DNA of 64,000 nt from Oxalobacter vibrioformis (lineage in GTDB: Bacteria; Pseudomonadota; Gammaproteobacteria; Burkholderiales; Burkholderiaceae_D), in assembly GCF_027118995.1 (NCBI RefSeq), contig NZ_CP098242.1:1961001-2025000 (forward strand), given 5' to 3'. Below the pieces are notes generated by a model. The model saw nothing but the letters and a program-made list of their open reading frames with translations. It did no database searches and had not been told where the DNA came from. The translations under genes and the position numbers were made by a program. Positions 1 to 8,974 of this stretch are shown in pieces; the first letter of the stretch is position 1, and every line of letters starts with the position of its first letter.

Positions 1-533
1 AAAGTCTGTTAACCGATGCGAAGGAAGTCCAGCTTGCCATCGACCTGATCCGGCATGGCGCCCGCCTTCAGTTGCTTGAGCAGGAAACCTCTCTTTCCCG
101 TGAGCGCTTAATCAGGCTGTACAAGGAAATCAAGGGGATGTCTCCGCCAAAGGGTATGCTGCCGTTTTCAACAGACTGGTTTGTGACTTGGCAGCCCAAT
201 ATCCATTCTTCGCTTTTTATCAATATCTATAAGTATCTGTGCGAGCACGCCAATATGTCCGGCATTGCTGCCATTCTCAAGGCTTACCGGCTGTACCTGG
301 AACAGTTGCCGGTCAGGCCGGGTGAAGAGCCGGTCCTGTCACTGACCAGGGCATGGCGCCTGATCCGCTTCTTTGAGAGCAATATGCTGCAGACCGCTCC
401 CTGCACCAAGTGCGGCGGGCACTTTGTCACCCATACTTATGATTTGCACGACCAGTTTGTTTGTGGTCTTTGTAATCTGCCTTCCCGTGCCGGCAAAACC
501 AAAAAGGCAGCAGAGGAAAAGAAGGCAGCCTGA
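1..533 (+). CDS. flhC: Flagellar master regulator FlhC (5' end cut by window)
   Basis: FlhC pairs with FlhD to form the FlhD4C2 activator of early flagellar promoters. The reading frame is open from base 3. The residues before the first in-window ATG (base 72) already match the FlhC N-terminus (AIDLIRHGARLQLLEQE), so the true start lies just upstream and only a few residues are missing. The central block SPPKGMLPFSTDWFVTWQPN is the family signature. Two cysteine pairs near the C-terminus (CTKC and CGLC) are the expected zinc ligands. flhD should lie immediately upstream. A strong hairpin follows at 590-627. Confidence 0.96.
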   Translation, partial: SLLTDAKEVQLAIDLIRHGARLQLLEQETSLSRERLIRLYKEIKGMSPPKGMLPFSTDWFVTWQPNIHSSLFINIYKYLCEHANMSGIAAILKAYRLYLEQLPVRPGEEPVLSLTRAWRLIRFFESNMLQTAPCTKCGGHFVTHTYDLHDQFVCGLCNLPSRAGKTKKAAEEKKAA

Positions 534-573
534 TTTTGTTGCAGTGTGCGCTGAAAGTTAAAAAATCAGACTC

Positions 574-1389
574 ATGAGGGACTACAGCAAAAACCCGGAA
601 GGCCGCAATCCGCGTCTTCCGGGTTTTTCCATTCCGATTCAGGCGCTCTTTATCCAGCTGATTGCCTTTTGCCTGACACTTTTCATGGTGCAGGTTCTGT
701 TCAAGCTGACAGGATGGATGGCCAGTACCCTGGCGTTTGGTCTGATCCAGGGGGCGCTGGCGGCGTTGATTACTTATGTGCGGCGGATGCCTTACTGGTG
801 GTTGCCGATCCAGCTTGTCTTCCCGGTAGCGATGTTTCTGCTGCTGGCACTGCAAATATCACCCGTATGGTATCTGGGTGCTTTTTTTATTCTGCTGTTG
901 CTTTTCTGGGGCGCGATAGTCACCCGGGTCCCGCTGTATCTTTCCGGGCATGCTGCGTGGGAAGCTGTCGAAGAACTGCTGCCAAAAGACCGCCCGCTCA
1001 GGGTGATTGATATCGGAAGCGGGCTGGGCGGGCTGGTGCTGTATCTTGCTGCTAAAAGGCCGGACTGCAGCGTGTCCGGTATTGAACTTTCTCCTTTCCT
1101 GTGGATGGTCAGCCGCCTCAGGCAAAAATTATCAAAAACGCCTGCCCGCTTCCGGCTGGGTAATTATGAAAAGCTCAACCTGGCTGAGTATGATGTGGTT
1201 TTTGCTTATCTCTCTCCTGTCGTGATGGATAGCCTTTGGGTAAAAACGGATACGGAAATGCGTCCGGGCAGCCTGTTTTTGAGCCTTGAATTTGAAGTCG
1301 AGGATATTGATCCGGATATTCGTATTGCCGCCGGAAACAGGGTCCTGTTCGGTTGGGTCATGGGAAAAACACCGCGAATTCAGTCATAA
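574..1389 (+). CDS. Membrane-anchored class I SAM methyltransferase, unknown substrate
   Basis: 271 residues. The N-terminal half is strongly hydrophobic with about four membrane segments (roughly residues 20-45, 50-68, 75-92 and 96-115). A Rossmann-type methyltransferase domain follows, with SAM motif VIDIGSGLGG near residue 145 and an acidic GIEL at the end of the second strand. I recall similar proteins between flhDC and motA in related betaproteobacteria, but the substrate is unknown to me. The start at 574 has only a weak ribosome site and codons 6-18 overlap a terminator-like stem. An alternative in-frame ATG lies at 685 but would remove the first membrane segment. No flagellar role can be shown from sequence. 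Confidence 0.75.
   Translation: MRDYSKNPEGRNPRLPGFSIPIQALFIQLIAFCLTLFMVQVLFKLTGWMASTLAFGLIQGALAALITYVRRMPYWWLPIQLVFPVAMFLLLALQISPVWYLGAFFILLLLFWGAIVTRVPLYLSGHAAWEAVEELLPKDRPLRVIDIGSGLGGLVLYLAAKRPDCSVSGIELSPFLWMVSRLRQKLSKTPARFRLGNYEKLNLAEYDVVFAYLSPVVMDSLWVKTDTEMRPGSLFLSLEFEVEDIDPDIRIAAGNRVLFGWVMGKTPRIQS
590..627 (+). terminator. Intrinsic terminator-like hairpin after flhC, inside the next gene's 5' end
   Basis: A 12-bp perfect stem (590-601 with 616-627) closes a 14-base loop and its 3' arm ends in a run of five T. It probably ends or attenuates flhDC transcription. It overlaps the first codons of the downstream methyltransferase gene. Confidence 0.65.
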
Positions 1390-1545
1390 CTGTTGTATTT
1401 CTCCACTATTTTGTGCCAAAGTAGGGTTTTGCTTTTGGGCAATTCCATTTTTTCAGGCACAATATGAAAAACGGGAAGTAATTTTTTTCATCCGGCATTT
1501 TGATGGCCCGTGTTTTCAGGCCATCTGTCATAAAGGAGAGAGACG

Positions 1546-2406
1546 TTGTTACTGATTGTCGGGTATATCGTGGTCCTTGGCTGCGTGTTCGGCGGATTTA
1601 TGATGTCCGGCGGTCACCTTGCTGCGCTATGGCAACCCAACGAGCTCGTCATTATTGGCGGTGCAGCACTTGGCTCGTTCATTGCATCCAATGGCAGCAA
1701 ACAGCTTAAGGCGACCTTGAAAGCGGTCCCCTCTGCATTAAAAGGTTCCAAATATACGAAGGCGCTTTATCTGGAATTGATGGCCATGCTTTCTGAGGTT
1801 CTGATGAAGGTCAGAAAGGAAGGGTTGATGTCCATTGAGGGCGATGTGGAGATGCCTGAGCAGAGTCCGATTTTTTCAAAATATACCGCCATCATGGCGG
1901 ATCATCACGTGATGGAATTCATCACGGATTACCTGCGTCTGATGGTCTCGGGCAATATGGATGCGTTCCAGATCGAAAACCTGATGGATAACGAGATTGA
2001 GACGCATCACCAGGAAGGCCATATCCCGGTTCACAGTGTTGCCAAGGTAGCAGACGGTCTGCCGGCGTTCGGTATCGTTGCGGCGGTGATGGGGGTGGTT
2101 CACACCATGGAATCTGTTCATCTTCCACCGGCTGAGTTGGGTATGCTGGTTGCTGCGGCACTGGTGGGTACTTTCCTCGGTATTTTGCTTGCCTATGGGT
2201 TTGTGGCACCGATTGCCGCTACGCTGGAACAGAAACTGGATGAATCCAGCAAGATGCTGGAATGTGTGAAAGTGACGCTTCTGGCCAGCCTGAATGGCTA
2301 TGCGCCCCAGTTGGCTGTCGAATTCGGCAGGAAGGTGCTGTATTCAACCGAGCGTCCGACTTTCATGGAACTGGAAGACCATATCAAGCAATCCCGCTCA
2401 CGCTAG
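1546..2406 (+). CDS. motA: Flagellar stator protein MotA
   Basis: MotA forms the pentameric ring around the MotB dimer and couples ion flow to rotation. It has 286 residues and four membrane helices. Residues match the E. coli functional positions exactly: R90 and E98 in the cytoplasmic loop, and P173 in PAFGIVAAVMG. The start is TTG at 1546, placed seven bases after AAGGAGAG; translation from it gives the normal N-terminus LLIVGYIVVLGCVFGGFMM. motB follows 22 bases later. A second, more divergent stator pair is encoded at 17439-19042. Confidence 0.96.
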   Translation: MLLIVGYIVVLGCVFGGFMMSGGHLAALWQPNELVIIGGAALGSFIASNGSKQLKATLKAVPSALKGSKYTKALYLELMAMLSEVLMKVRKEGLMSIEGDVEMPEQSPIFSKYTAIMADHHVMEFITDYLRLMVSGNMDAFQIENLMDNEIETHHQEGHIPVHSVAKVADGLPAFGIVAAVMGVVHTMESVHLPPAELGMLVAAALVGTFLGILLAYGFVAPIAATLEQKLDESSKMLECVKVTLLASLNGYAPQLAVEFGRKVLYSTERPTFMELEDHIKQSRSR

Positions 2407-2428
2407 AGCGGCTTTATCAGGATGAGTC

Positions 2429-3367
2429 ATGGCTGACGATTTACGGCCGATTATTGTCAAACGCGTTAAGAAGGTGGCTGGCGGTCACCACGGTGGTGCC
2501 TGGAAGATCGCATTTGCCGACTTCATGACGGCAATGATGGCGTTTTTCCTGATGATGTGGCTGCTTGGCTCTGTCAGCAAGGGCGATCTCAAGGGTATTT
2601 CCGAATATTTTTCCACCCCGATCAAGGTTGCGCTTTCCGGCGGCTCTGGTGTGGGTGATGCGACCAGTATTGTGCAGGGCGGGGGAACGGATCTCTCCCG
2701 TTCTGCCGGGCAGGTGAAAAAAGGCGATCCTGAAAGCAGCGGGCTCAGAAGCAAGCCCAAGGATCTCAAAGCGGCCAAGGCAGAGCTGGAACGGCTGGAA
2801 ACGGAAAAGCTCAGTCAACTGAAAATGAAGATTGAATCCGCTGTTGAGGCACACAAGGTGCTCCGGATGTTCAAAAAGCAACTGCTTTTGGATATTACCA
2901 GTGAGGGCTTAAGAATCCAGATCGTTGATGAGCAGAATCGCCCCATGTTTGCACTGGCCAGCGCCGAGTTGCAGACTTACACCAAGGAAATTCTTTACCA
3001 GATCGGTTCGGTGTTAAATGATGTGCCCAACAAGATCAGTATTTCCGGGCATACTGATTCAAAGCCTTTTGCCGGTGGTGAGAAAGGGTACAGCAACTGG
3101 GAATTATCCAGCGACCGGGCCAACGCCTGCCGCCGGGCGCTTTTAGCCGGGGGTATGGAAGATACCAAGGTGGTTCGTGTGGTTGGGCTGGCGTCTTCTG
3201 TTTTGCTGGACAAGGAGGATCCCGAAGATCCGATTAACCGCCGGATCAGTATTGTGGTCATGAATAAGAAAGCGGAAGAAGCGGCATTAAAAGATGATAA
3301 TGGCGCACTGGATATCGTAACAACATCGGACATTCGGGAAGGTCTCAAGCGAGGTGATGGGCCGTAA
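2429..3367 (+). CDS. motB: Flagellar stator protein MotB
   Basis: 312 residues. A single membrane helix (about 27-46) carries the proton-binding aspartate D31 in FADFMTAMMAFF. It is followed by a plug/linker region and a C-terminal OmpA-like peptidoglycan-binding domain with SGHTDSKPF, NWELSSDRA and NRRISI. It anchors the MotA ring to the cell wall. The gene follows motA closely and a CheZ-like gene follows 39 bases after it, which suggests one transcript. Confidence 0.96.
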   Translation: MADDLRPIIVKRVKKVAGGHHGGAWKIAFADFMTAMMAFFLMMWLLGSVSKGDLKGISEYFSTPIKVALSGGSGVGDATSIVQGGGTDLSRSAGQVKKGDPESSGLRSKPKDLKAAKAELERLETEKLSQLKMKIESAVEAHKVLRMFKKQLLLDITSEGLRIQIVDEQNRPMFALASAELQTYTKEILYQIGSVLNDVPNKISISGHTDSKPFAGGEKGYSNWELSSDRANACRRALLAGGMEDTKVVRVVGLASSVLLDKEDPEDPINRRISIVVMNKKAEEAALKDDNGALDIVTTSDIREGLKRGDGP

Positions 3368-3406
3368 CCCTGATAACGGTTCTAACTATTCAATGCAGGG
3401 TGTCAG

Positions 3407-3955
3407 ATGACAAACAAGACAGTTTGGGGAGCAAGTCTGCAGGAGCTGCTGCAAAATGTTGCAGGGAACGGTTCGATCTACCTTTCTGAAATAGAAAGTG
3501 ATCTCCTGCAGATCAATTTGCTGCTCATGGAAGCGATCAACAAGCTGGGGGACAACGTGGTCCAGATCGGCCAGGATGTACATCATCAGCAAAAGCTTGT
3601 CAGGCAGTTGACAGAGACGGGAAGCTGTTCGCCTTTTGCGCTGGAAAAACTCAATGAACTCAATCAGACAATGGATGTCAAGGTCGCTTCGGTGGTCACT
3701 GCGATGCAGTTTCAGGACATGACAAGCCAATTACTCGACAAGGTGCTTTCCCGCATAATGGCGCTCCAGGAAATGATTGGGGAAATGGATAAACTGGCAG
3801 TGGAGGTATCGGGTGCGGAAAGTGAAAGCGATGTCCAGATGATGATTCGCGCGATGGTGGAGGAAATGACCAACAAACGGCACGATCTGGAGGGGCAGCA
3901 TGCCGAGCGGGTATCACAGAAACACATGGATTCAGGAAGTATCGAGCTCTTTTAA
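3407..3955 (+). CDS. CheZ-like CheY-P phosphatase (probable)
   Basis: 182 residues, mostly helical. The segment QFQDMTSQ (residues 101-108) matches the catalytic FQDxTxQ signature of CheZ, in which the Asp and Gln act on CheY-P; here they are D104 and Q108. The C-terminus ends in an acidic, hydrophobic tail (SIELF) that could serve as the CheY-docking peptide, although it does not match the E. coli tail. A cheY gene follows, and no other CheZ occurs in the window. The alternative is a different FQD-containing chemotaxis accessory protein. Confidence 0.6.
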   Translation: MTNKTVWGASLQELLQNVAGNGSIYLSEIESDLLQINLLLMEAINKLGDNVVQIGQDVHHQQKLVRQLTETGSCSPFALEKLNELNQTMDVKVASVVTAMQFQDMTSQLLDKVLSRIMALQEMIGEMDKLAVEVSGAESESDVQMMIRAMVEEMTNKRHDLEGQHAERVSQKHMDSGSIELF

Positions 3956-4049
3956 ATTGCTGGTGGGCAATATTTTGGTGGTTTAAAAGCGTATATTATG
4001 GTTAAATTGCATTTGAGAAATATTGCAGCAAATAAACTTGGGGGTAAAG

Positions 4050-4415
4050 ATGTCCAAGACAATTCTTGCAGTAGATGACTCCGGCTCATTGCGGCAAATG
4101 GTGGTATTCAGCCTGAAATCTGTTGGCTACCAGGTTGTTGAGGCGGCTGACGGGCAGGAGGCACTTGATCTGGCCAGAAAACAGATTTTTGATCTGATTC
4201 TGACAGACCAGAATATGCCAAAAATAGACGGCCTGACACTGATCCGTTCTTTGCGGGCGATGCCGCAATATCGGAAGGTGCCGATCCTGATGCTGACGAC
4301 GGAGTCAAGTGACGAGATGAAATCCCGTGGCCGTGCTGCGGGTGCCAATGGCTGGATGGTCAAGCCTTTTGACCCGAAACGGTTGATTGAAGTGGTCAAG
4401 AAGGTACTCGGCTGA
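4050..4415 (+). CDS. CheY-type single-domain response regulator
   Basis: 121 residues, only a receiver domain. The acidic pair is DD (9-10), the phospho-acceptor is D53 in LTDQNMPKIDG, and the conserved lysine is K105 in VKPF. The start at 4050 was chosen because GGGG(TAA) lies just upstream and the family N-terminus (MSKTILAVDDS) begins there; a longer in-frame start at 4023 adds nine atypical residues. It sits after the CheZ-like gene and before cheA, so it is a likely target of CheA, CheZ or both. It is the more divergent of the two cheY genes in the window. Confidence 0.85.
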   Translation: MSKTILAVDDSGSLRQMVVFSLKSVGYQVVEAADGQEALDLARKQIFDLILTDQNMPKIDGLTLIRSLRAMPQYRKVPILMLTTESSDEMKSRGRAAGANGWMVKPFDPKRLIEVVKKVLG

Positions 4416-4610
4416 TGCGCTGGACAAGCGCACATGACAGGGCGGGCGGCCAGGGAAACAGGGCCGCCTGTCGTGAGCGCCCAGGAGAGACGAGTGTGCT
4501 CGCATGGTGTAAAAAAAAGAGATCATGATGGGGAGTCAGTGTGCCGAAATGGTGTCAGCAGCGATTTTTAACTTTTTCGTTTTTTCGACTGAACCGAAAA
4601 GGAGTTGATC

Positions 4611-6683
4611 ATGAATGTTGATATGAATCAGTTCTTTCAGGTGTTTTTTGATGAGACGGAGGAATTGCTTGCTGAGAAGGAAAGACTGCTTTTGGATCTG
4701 GATCTATCTGATCCGGATATGGAAGATATCGATGCGATTTTCAGGGCCGCACACTCCATTAAAGGCGGTGCAGCGACATTCGGATTGTCGGATATGTCAG
4801 AGGTGACCCATGTGATGGAGTCGCTTTTGGACCAGGTCCGCACCGGTAATATGAAGCTGACCAGCGAGCATGTGGAAGTCTTTTTGCTGGCAAAGGACGT
4901 GCTCAAGATGCTGCGTGACGGGCACCAGCATGGAACGAAAGTGGATCAGGATGCTGTTGCCGAGGTTATGCAGCGTCTGGAGGCACTTTCCCATACGTCA
5001 GGGAGTGGATCAGGCGGCAGTGGCGATAAAGCCAGGCCGAAAAAGGGCAAGTCAGCAATCAAGGAACAGACAATTTGTTATGAGATCGAACTGCCGGCCA
5101 TGGAGGATGAGCAGCTTCTAGCGTTGATCGGTGAGCTTGAAACGCTGGGTGAACTGGAAAAGGAAATGACACCGGATGGCCATGCGGTACTCCGGCTGAT
5201 CGGCAAGGAAACCCGGGACGATATTCTTTCCGTTTGCTCTTTTATCCTGGATCCGGATGATCTGACGATTATCGAGGAAGTCATGCCCAGCCTGGAGCAT
5301 GATGAGGATGAGGAAGAAGAAGCGGACGGCCGCACCGATGATGAACGCGGTTATGGTTTTTTCGGCAACATCAAACTGCCCTACAAGCGGGAAGACAATG
5401 ATGATGTCGTAAACGCCGATGAAGAGGCAAAGAAAAAGGCGGAAGCGGTAAAGGGTGCCTCTGCAAGGAAAGCATCGCGCGCTCCTTCGCAGTCAGTCGG
5501 CTCCACTTCTATCCGTGTCGGTGTGGACAAGGTGGATCAGTTGATCAACCTGGTGGGGGAGCTCGTTATCACGCAAGCCATGATTGAGCAGCAATCGAGC
5601 ACACTTGATCCGATGGTATACCAGCGGATGCTGGACAGTGTCAGCCAGCTCTCGCGTAATTCGCGCGATTTGCAGCAGGCGGTGATGTCCATGCGCATGA
5701 TGCCGATGGATTATGTTTTCTCGCGTTTCCCGCGCATGGTGCATGATCTTGCAGGAAAATTGGGCAAGAAGGTGGAACTGGTGACTTCCGGTGCTGCCAC
5801 TGAGCTCGACAAGGGGTTGATCGAGCGTATTATTGACCCGCTGACCCATCTGGTCAGAAACAGTGTGGATCATGGTATCGAAATGCCGGATGTCCGCCAC
5901 GCCAATGGCAAAAGTGATGTGGGCAAGCTTTTTCTTTCCGCTTCCCACCAGGGCGGCAATATTGTCATTGAAGTCAATGACGATGGTGCCGGGCTGAACC
6001 GGGAAAGAATCATGGAAAAGGCCCGCGAAAGAGGTTTGCCGGTATCTGACAATATGTCGGATTCTGACGTCTGGAACCTGATTTTTTCTCCAGGGTTTTC
6101 AACCGCTGATGTCGTGACTGATGTCTCCGGCCGTGGTGTCGGCATGGATGTGGTCAAGCGTAATATCACCGAAATGGGTGGTTTTGTGGATATCCGTTCT
6201 GCAAGAGGGATGGGTACCATGTTGTCAGTTTATCTGCCACTGACGCTGGCGATTTTGGATGGTATGTCGATCAGGACAGGGGACGAAATTTATATCCTGC
6301 CCCTGGGCCATGTGGTGGAATCCCTTCAGCCGGTGGAAAGCGACATCAAGGAGATCACCGGTCAGGGCAAGGTGATCAAGGTTCGCGGTGATTACCTGAC
6401 ATTTATGTCATTAGCGGATATTTTCAATATTGAGCCTCGTGCGACAACGCCTTCAGAAGGGATTGTGGTGATTCTGGAAGCGGACGGCAACCGTGCTGCG
6501 CTGCTGGTTGACGAGCTGGTCGGGCAGCAGCAGGTGGTTGTGAAGAATCTGGAAACGAATTACCGCAAGGTGCCGAATGTGTCGGGAGCAACCATTATGG
6601 GGGATGGCGAGGTTGCCCTGATTGTGGATGTTTCCGGCATGCTGCGGGCCATTAACCTGCATAACGATATTGGTGGATTCTAG
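4611..6683 (+). CDS. cheA: Chemotaxis histidine kinase CheA
   Basis: 690 residues. The domain order is as follows: an Hpt domain with phospho-acceptor H48 in AAHSIKGGAATFG; an acidic linker with a compact domain at about 150-230 in the place of the CheY/CheB-binding P2; a dimerisation helix pair (KVDQLINLVGELVITQ); an HATPase domain with HLVRNSVDHGIE (N box) and GRGVGMDVVK (G box); and a C-terminal CheW-like domain. ATG at 4611 follows AAAAGGAG by seven bases. Stop is followed at once by a palindrome (6681-6703). cheW is next, 55 bases on. Confidence 0.96.
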   Translation: MNVDMNQFFQVFFDETEELLAEKERLLLDLDLSDPDMEDIDAIFRAAHSIKGGAATFGLSDMSEVTHVMESLLDQVRTGNMKLTSEHVEVFLLAKDVLKMLRDGHQHGTKVDQDAVAEVMQRLEALSHTSGSGSGGSGDKARPKKGKSAIKEQTICYEIELPAMEDEQLLALIGELETLGELEKEMTPDGHAVLRLIGKETRDDILSVCSFILDPDDLTIIEEVMPSLEHDEDEEEEADGRTDDERGYGFFGNIKLPYKREDNDDVVNADEEAKKKAEAVKGASARKASRAPSQSVGSTSIRVGVDKVDQLINLVGELVITQAMIEQQSSTLDPMVYQRMLDSVSQLSRNSRDLQQAVMSMRMMPMDYVFSRFPRMVHDLAGKLGKKVELVTSGAATELDKGLIERIIDPLTHLVRNSVDHGIEMPDVRHANGKSDVGKLFLSASHQGGNIVIEVNDDGAGLNRERIMEKARERGLPVSDNMSDSDVWNLIFSPGFSTADVVTDVSGRGVGMDVVKRNITEMGGFVDIRSARGMGTMLSVYLPLTLAILDGMSIRTGDEIYILPLGHVVESLQPVESDIKEITGQGKVIKVRGDYLTFMSLADIFNIEPRATTPSEGIVVILEADGNRAALLVDELVGQQQVVVKNLETNYRKVPNVSGATIMGDGEVALIVDVSGMLRAINLHNDIGGF

Positions 6684-6703
6684 GACGTGTTTACACGTCC
6701 TGG
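6681..6703. repeat. Stop-proximal palindrome, copy 1
   Basis: The cheA stop codon leads directly into a dyad, GGACGTG-TTT-CACGTCC, ending in CTGGA. Nearly the same element follows the EAL-HDOD gene at 8719-8742 (GGGCGTG-TTAA-CACGCCC, CTGGA). There is no T run, so it is not a typical intrinsic terminator. Confidence 0.6.
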
Positions 6704-6738
6704 ATTGTCGGCAAACGGGCGTTTTAGAGCGTAAAAAC

Positions 6739-7224
6739 ATGAAAGCACAACAGGAAATACAGGCAAGTGGTGATTCCAGTAAAGAAGTGCTGGCATTTCG
6801 GCTGGGTGTTGAAGAGTACGGGATCGATATCCTGACCGTACAGGAATTGCGCAGTTACGAGGTTGCCACTGAAGTGGCCAATGCGCCCACTTACCTGAAA
6901 GGGCTTTTCAATCTGCGGGGAATCATTGTGCCGATCATTGATATGCGTATCAAGTTTGGCTTGGGAGAACCGGTTTATGATGATTCTACTGTTGTCATGA
7001 TTCTCAATATCGGCAGACAGGTTGTCGGCCTTGTCGTGGATGCCGTCTCCGATGTCCTGCGGCTTTCTCCTGAGCAGATCAAACCGGCACCAACAGCCGG
7101 AACCATTATCAATCCGCAGTATCTGATGGGGCTGGGGACACTGGAAAACCGCCTGATTGTCCTGCTTAATATTGCAGGCCTCATGTCTTTTGTTTGTGAT
7201 CTGGATATCACACCGGCGCAATAA
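6739..7224 (+). CDS. cheW: Chemotaxis coupling protein CheW
   Basis: 161 residues forming one CheW domain. FRLGVEEYGIDILTVQEL, FNLRGIIVPIIDMR and GLVVDAVSDVL are the conserved blocks. It links receptors to CheA. The start is ATG 6739, giving a short 15-20 residue N-terminal extension before the domain, which is typical. It belongs to the cheA transcript. No receptor gene follows, unlike many betaproteobacterial che operons. Confidence 0.96.
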   Translation: MKAQQEIQASGDSSKEVLAFRLGVEEYGIDILTVQELRSYEVATEVANAPTYLKGLFNLRGIIVPIIDMRIKFGLGEPVYDDSTVVMILNIGRQVVGLVVDAVSDVLRLSPEQIKPAPTAGTIINPQYLMGLGTLENRLIVLLNIAGLMSFVCDLDITPAQ

Positions 7225-7464
7225 CGTAACAGGTTGCACGCCAAAAATGTTTGTATCAGTTTTTTCCTTCATCAACATTTACACATAAAACAAAAAACCG
7301 GTTTTATTTTCCGGTAGTAAGATAGTGGGAAGTTTGCAACATGCGCTATGACAAACATCCGGATTTTTCCGGTTTTTGGCGTGATAAAACGGAGTTTGGA
7401 GACAGCTTTGGCTGCTTTTATGGTATGCTGAAATTTCCCTGTGGCAATATGATCAAGGCATCTG

Positions 7465-8721
7465 ATGGTTTCATCTGCATCGACTACAACAGAAGATGTT
7501 TATCTGGGGCGGCAGCCAATTCTGGATCGCAATCAATCGCTTTATGCGTTTGAGCTGCTCTTTCGTGCCGGCCGGGAAAACCATGCTGATATTATTGACA
7601 ATATTGCGGCAACCTCCGCCGTGATTGCGCATACGCTTTCCGAGTTCGGGATTGAAGCCGTTTTGGGCAGGTATGTTGGCTTTATCAATTGCGATGCCTC
7701 TTTTTTGCAAAGTGATGTCATCGAACTGCTTCCTCCCGACCGGATAGTGTTGGAGATTTTAGAAACAACGGTTGCGGACGAAGCGATTCTCAAACGCTGC
7801 ACTGAATTGAAGCGCAAGGGGTTCAGGCTGGCGCTGGATGATTTTCAGGGGATCAATTCAAAAAACCGGGGTTTTCTCGATCTGGTTGATATTATCAAGG
7901 TAGATATCAGAGGGCTTTCACGGCAAAGGCTCAAGGACGCGATGGCCCAGATCATGAAGCGGGATGCGCTGTTTCTGGCTGAGAAAGTCGAGACAAAGGA
8001 CGAATTCAATTATTGCCTGGACCTGGGTTTTAACCTGTACCAGGGGTATTTCTTTTCCAAGGCGGAAAGGGTATCCGGCAAGCGTTTTACGACAGCGCAA
8101 ACGGCCATCATCCAGCTGTTGACCATGGTGCAAGGTGATTCGGATGTCAACAAGATCGTGGAAGCGTTCAAGCAGAATCCGACACTCTCTGTGGGGCTTT
8201 TGCGCCTGACCAACTCGGCATCCGTGGGATTGAGGCATGTGGTGACCTCTATCCAGAGTGCGGTCGTATTATTGGGACACAAGCAGTTGCAGCGTTGGCT
8301 GCTTTTGCTTTTGATGGCGCATGGCAGTACCAGGAAAGGGCGGCAGACAGTGCTGATTCACCAGGCGGCAGGGCGTGCCAAGTTTATGGAGCTGATGGCC
8401 TTGTCCAACAAGGCGTGGGCACCTTATTCTGAAAGTGCATTTATCACCGGTATTGTCTCGGTGATGGAGGCGCTTTTGGGTATGGAAGCGGAGACACTGG
8501 TCGAGTCACTGGGCCTCATGCCGGAAGTACGGGATGCGCTTGTGGAAAGAAAAGGGGTTTTGGGCGACTTGCTCAATCTGGTTGAGGCTATCGAGCAGGA
8601 CAATACGTCAAAGGTTGCTGAGCTTGTCGGCACCAAGGTCAAGGGGGGCTATGAGCCGCTCGTTCAGGCACAGGGACAGACAATTGCCTGGGTTAACCAG
8701 ATTATTGATGCGGGTATCTAG
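7465..8721 (+). CDS. EAL-HDOD domain protein (possible c-di-GMP phosphodiesterase)
   Basis: 418 residues. The N-terminal EAL domain (about 12-205) is followed by an HDOD domain (about 210-400), the layout of the YuxH/CdgJ family. Metal and substrate positions of active EAL enzymes mostly survive: E30 in FELL, Asn in FINCD, both Glu of LEILET, the DD pair in LALDDF, Lys/Asp in IIKVDI, Glu in AEKVET and Gln in LYQGYFF. The loop after DDF, normally GTGYSS, is replaced by QGINSKNRG, so activity is uncertain. Members of the family influence motility. The gene sits between cheW and cheB, where MCP, cheR and cheD genes are often found. Confidence 0.88.
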   Translation: MVSSASTTTEDVYLGRQPILDRNQSLYAFELLFRAGRENHADIIDNIAATSAVIAHTLSEFGIEAVLGRYVGFINCDASFLQSDVIELLPPDRIVLEILETTVADEAILKRCTELKRKGFRLALDDFQGINSKNRGFLDLVDIIKVDIRGLSRQRLKDAMAQIMKRDALFLAEKVETKDEFNYCLDLGFNLYQGYFFSKAERVSGKRFTTAQTAIIQLLTMVQGDSDVNKIVEAFKQNPTLSVGLLRLTNSASVGLRHVVTSIQSAVVLLGHKQLQRWLLLLLMAHGSTRKGRQTVLIHQAAGRAKFMELMALSNKAWAPYSESAFITGIVSVMEALLGMEAETLVESLGLMPEVRDALVERKGVLGDLLNLVEAIEQDNTSKVAELVGTKVKGGYEPLVQAQGQTIAWVNQIIDAGI

Positions 8722-8742
8722 GGCGTGTTAACACGCCCTGGA
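8719..8742. repeat. Stop-proximal palindrome, copy 2
   Basis: GGGCGTG-TTAA-CACGCCC begins at the stop codon of the EAL-HDOD gene and ends in CTGGA. It matches the element after cheA (6681-6703) in position, length and flanks, with compensating changes in the stem. Confidence 0.6.
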
Positions 8743-8974
8743 CAGGTTGTCTCTGCACAATATCTCGAAGTCTGGTACGGTATCAGCAGGTTTTTTGCGC
8801 AACAGATTGTTGTGCTCAGGAAATTTTTTGGCGATAATACTGACAGTGGAATGCAAATAACCCCGTTTTACCAGCGCATTTGTTGCTGGTAAAGTTACCT
8901 GGGTGAAAATGCGAGTGAATTTTAAGGCTTTTTGTGCCGGCAGATGATGATGCCGGATGAAATCGGAGTGATGC

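Noticed and set aside
1390..1545. CAAAG...GGGCAATT before motA as a sigma-28 promoter
   Set aside because: The -10 half does not match and the -35 is degenerate.
7294..7316. ACCGG/CCGGT hairpin after cheW
   Set aside because: Five-base stem and no T run after the 3' arm; not a terminator.
8800..8860. GGCGATAA sequence before cheB as a sigma-28 -10
   Set aside because: No TAAA-like -35 at 15 or 16 bases upstream.
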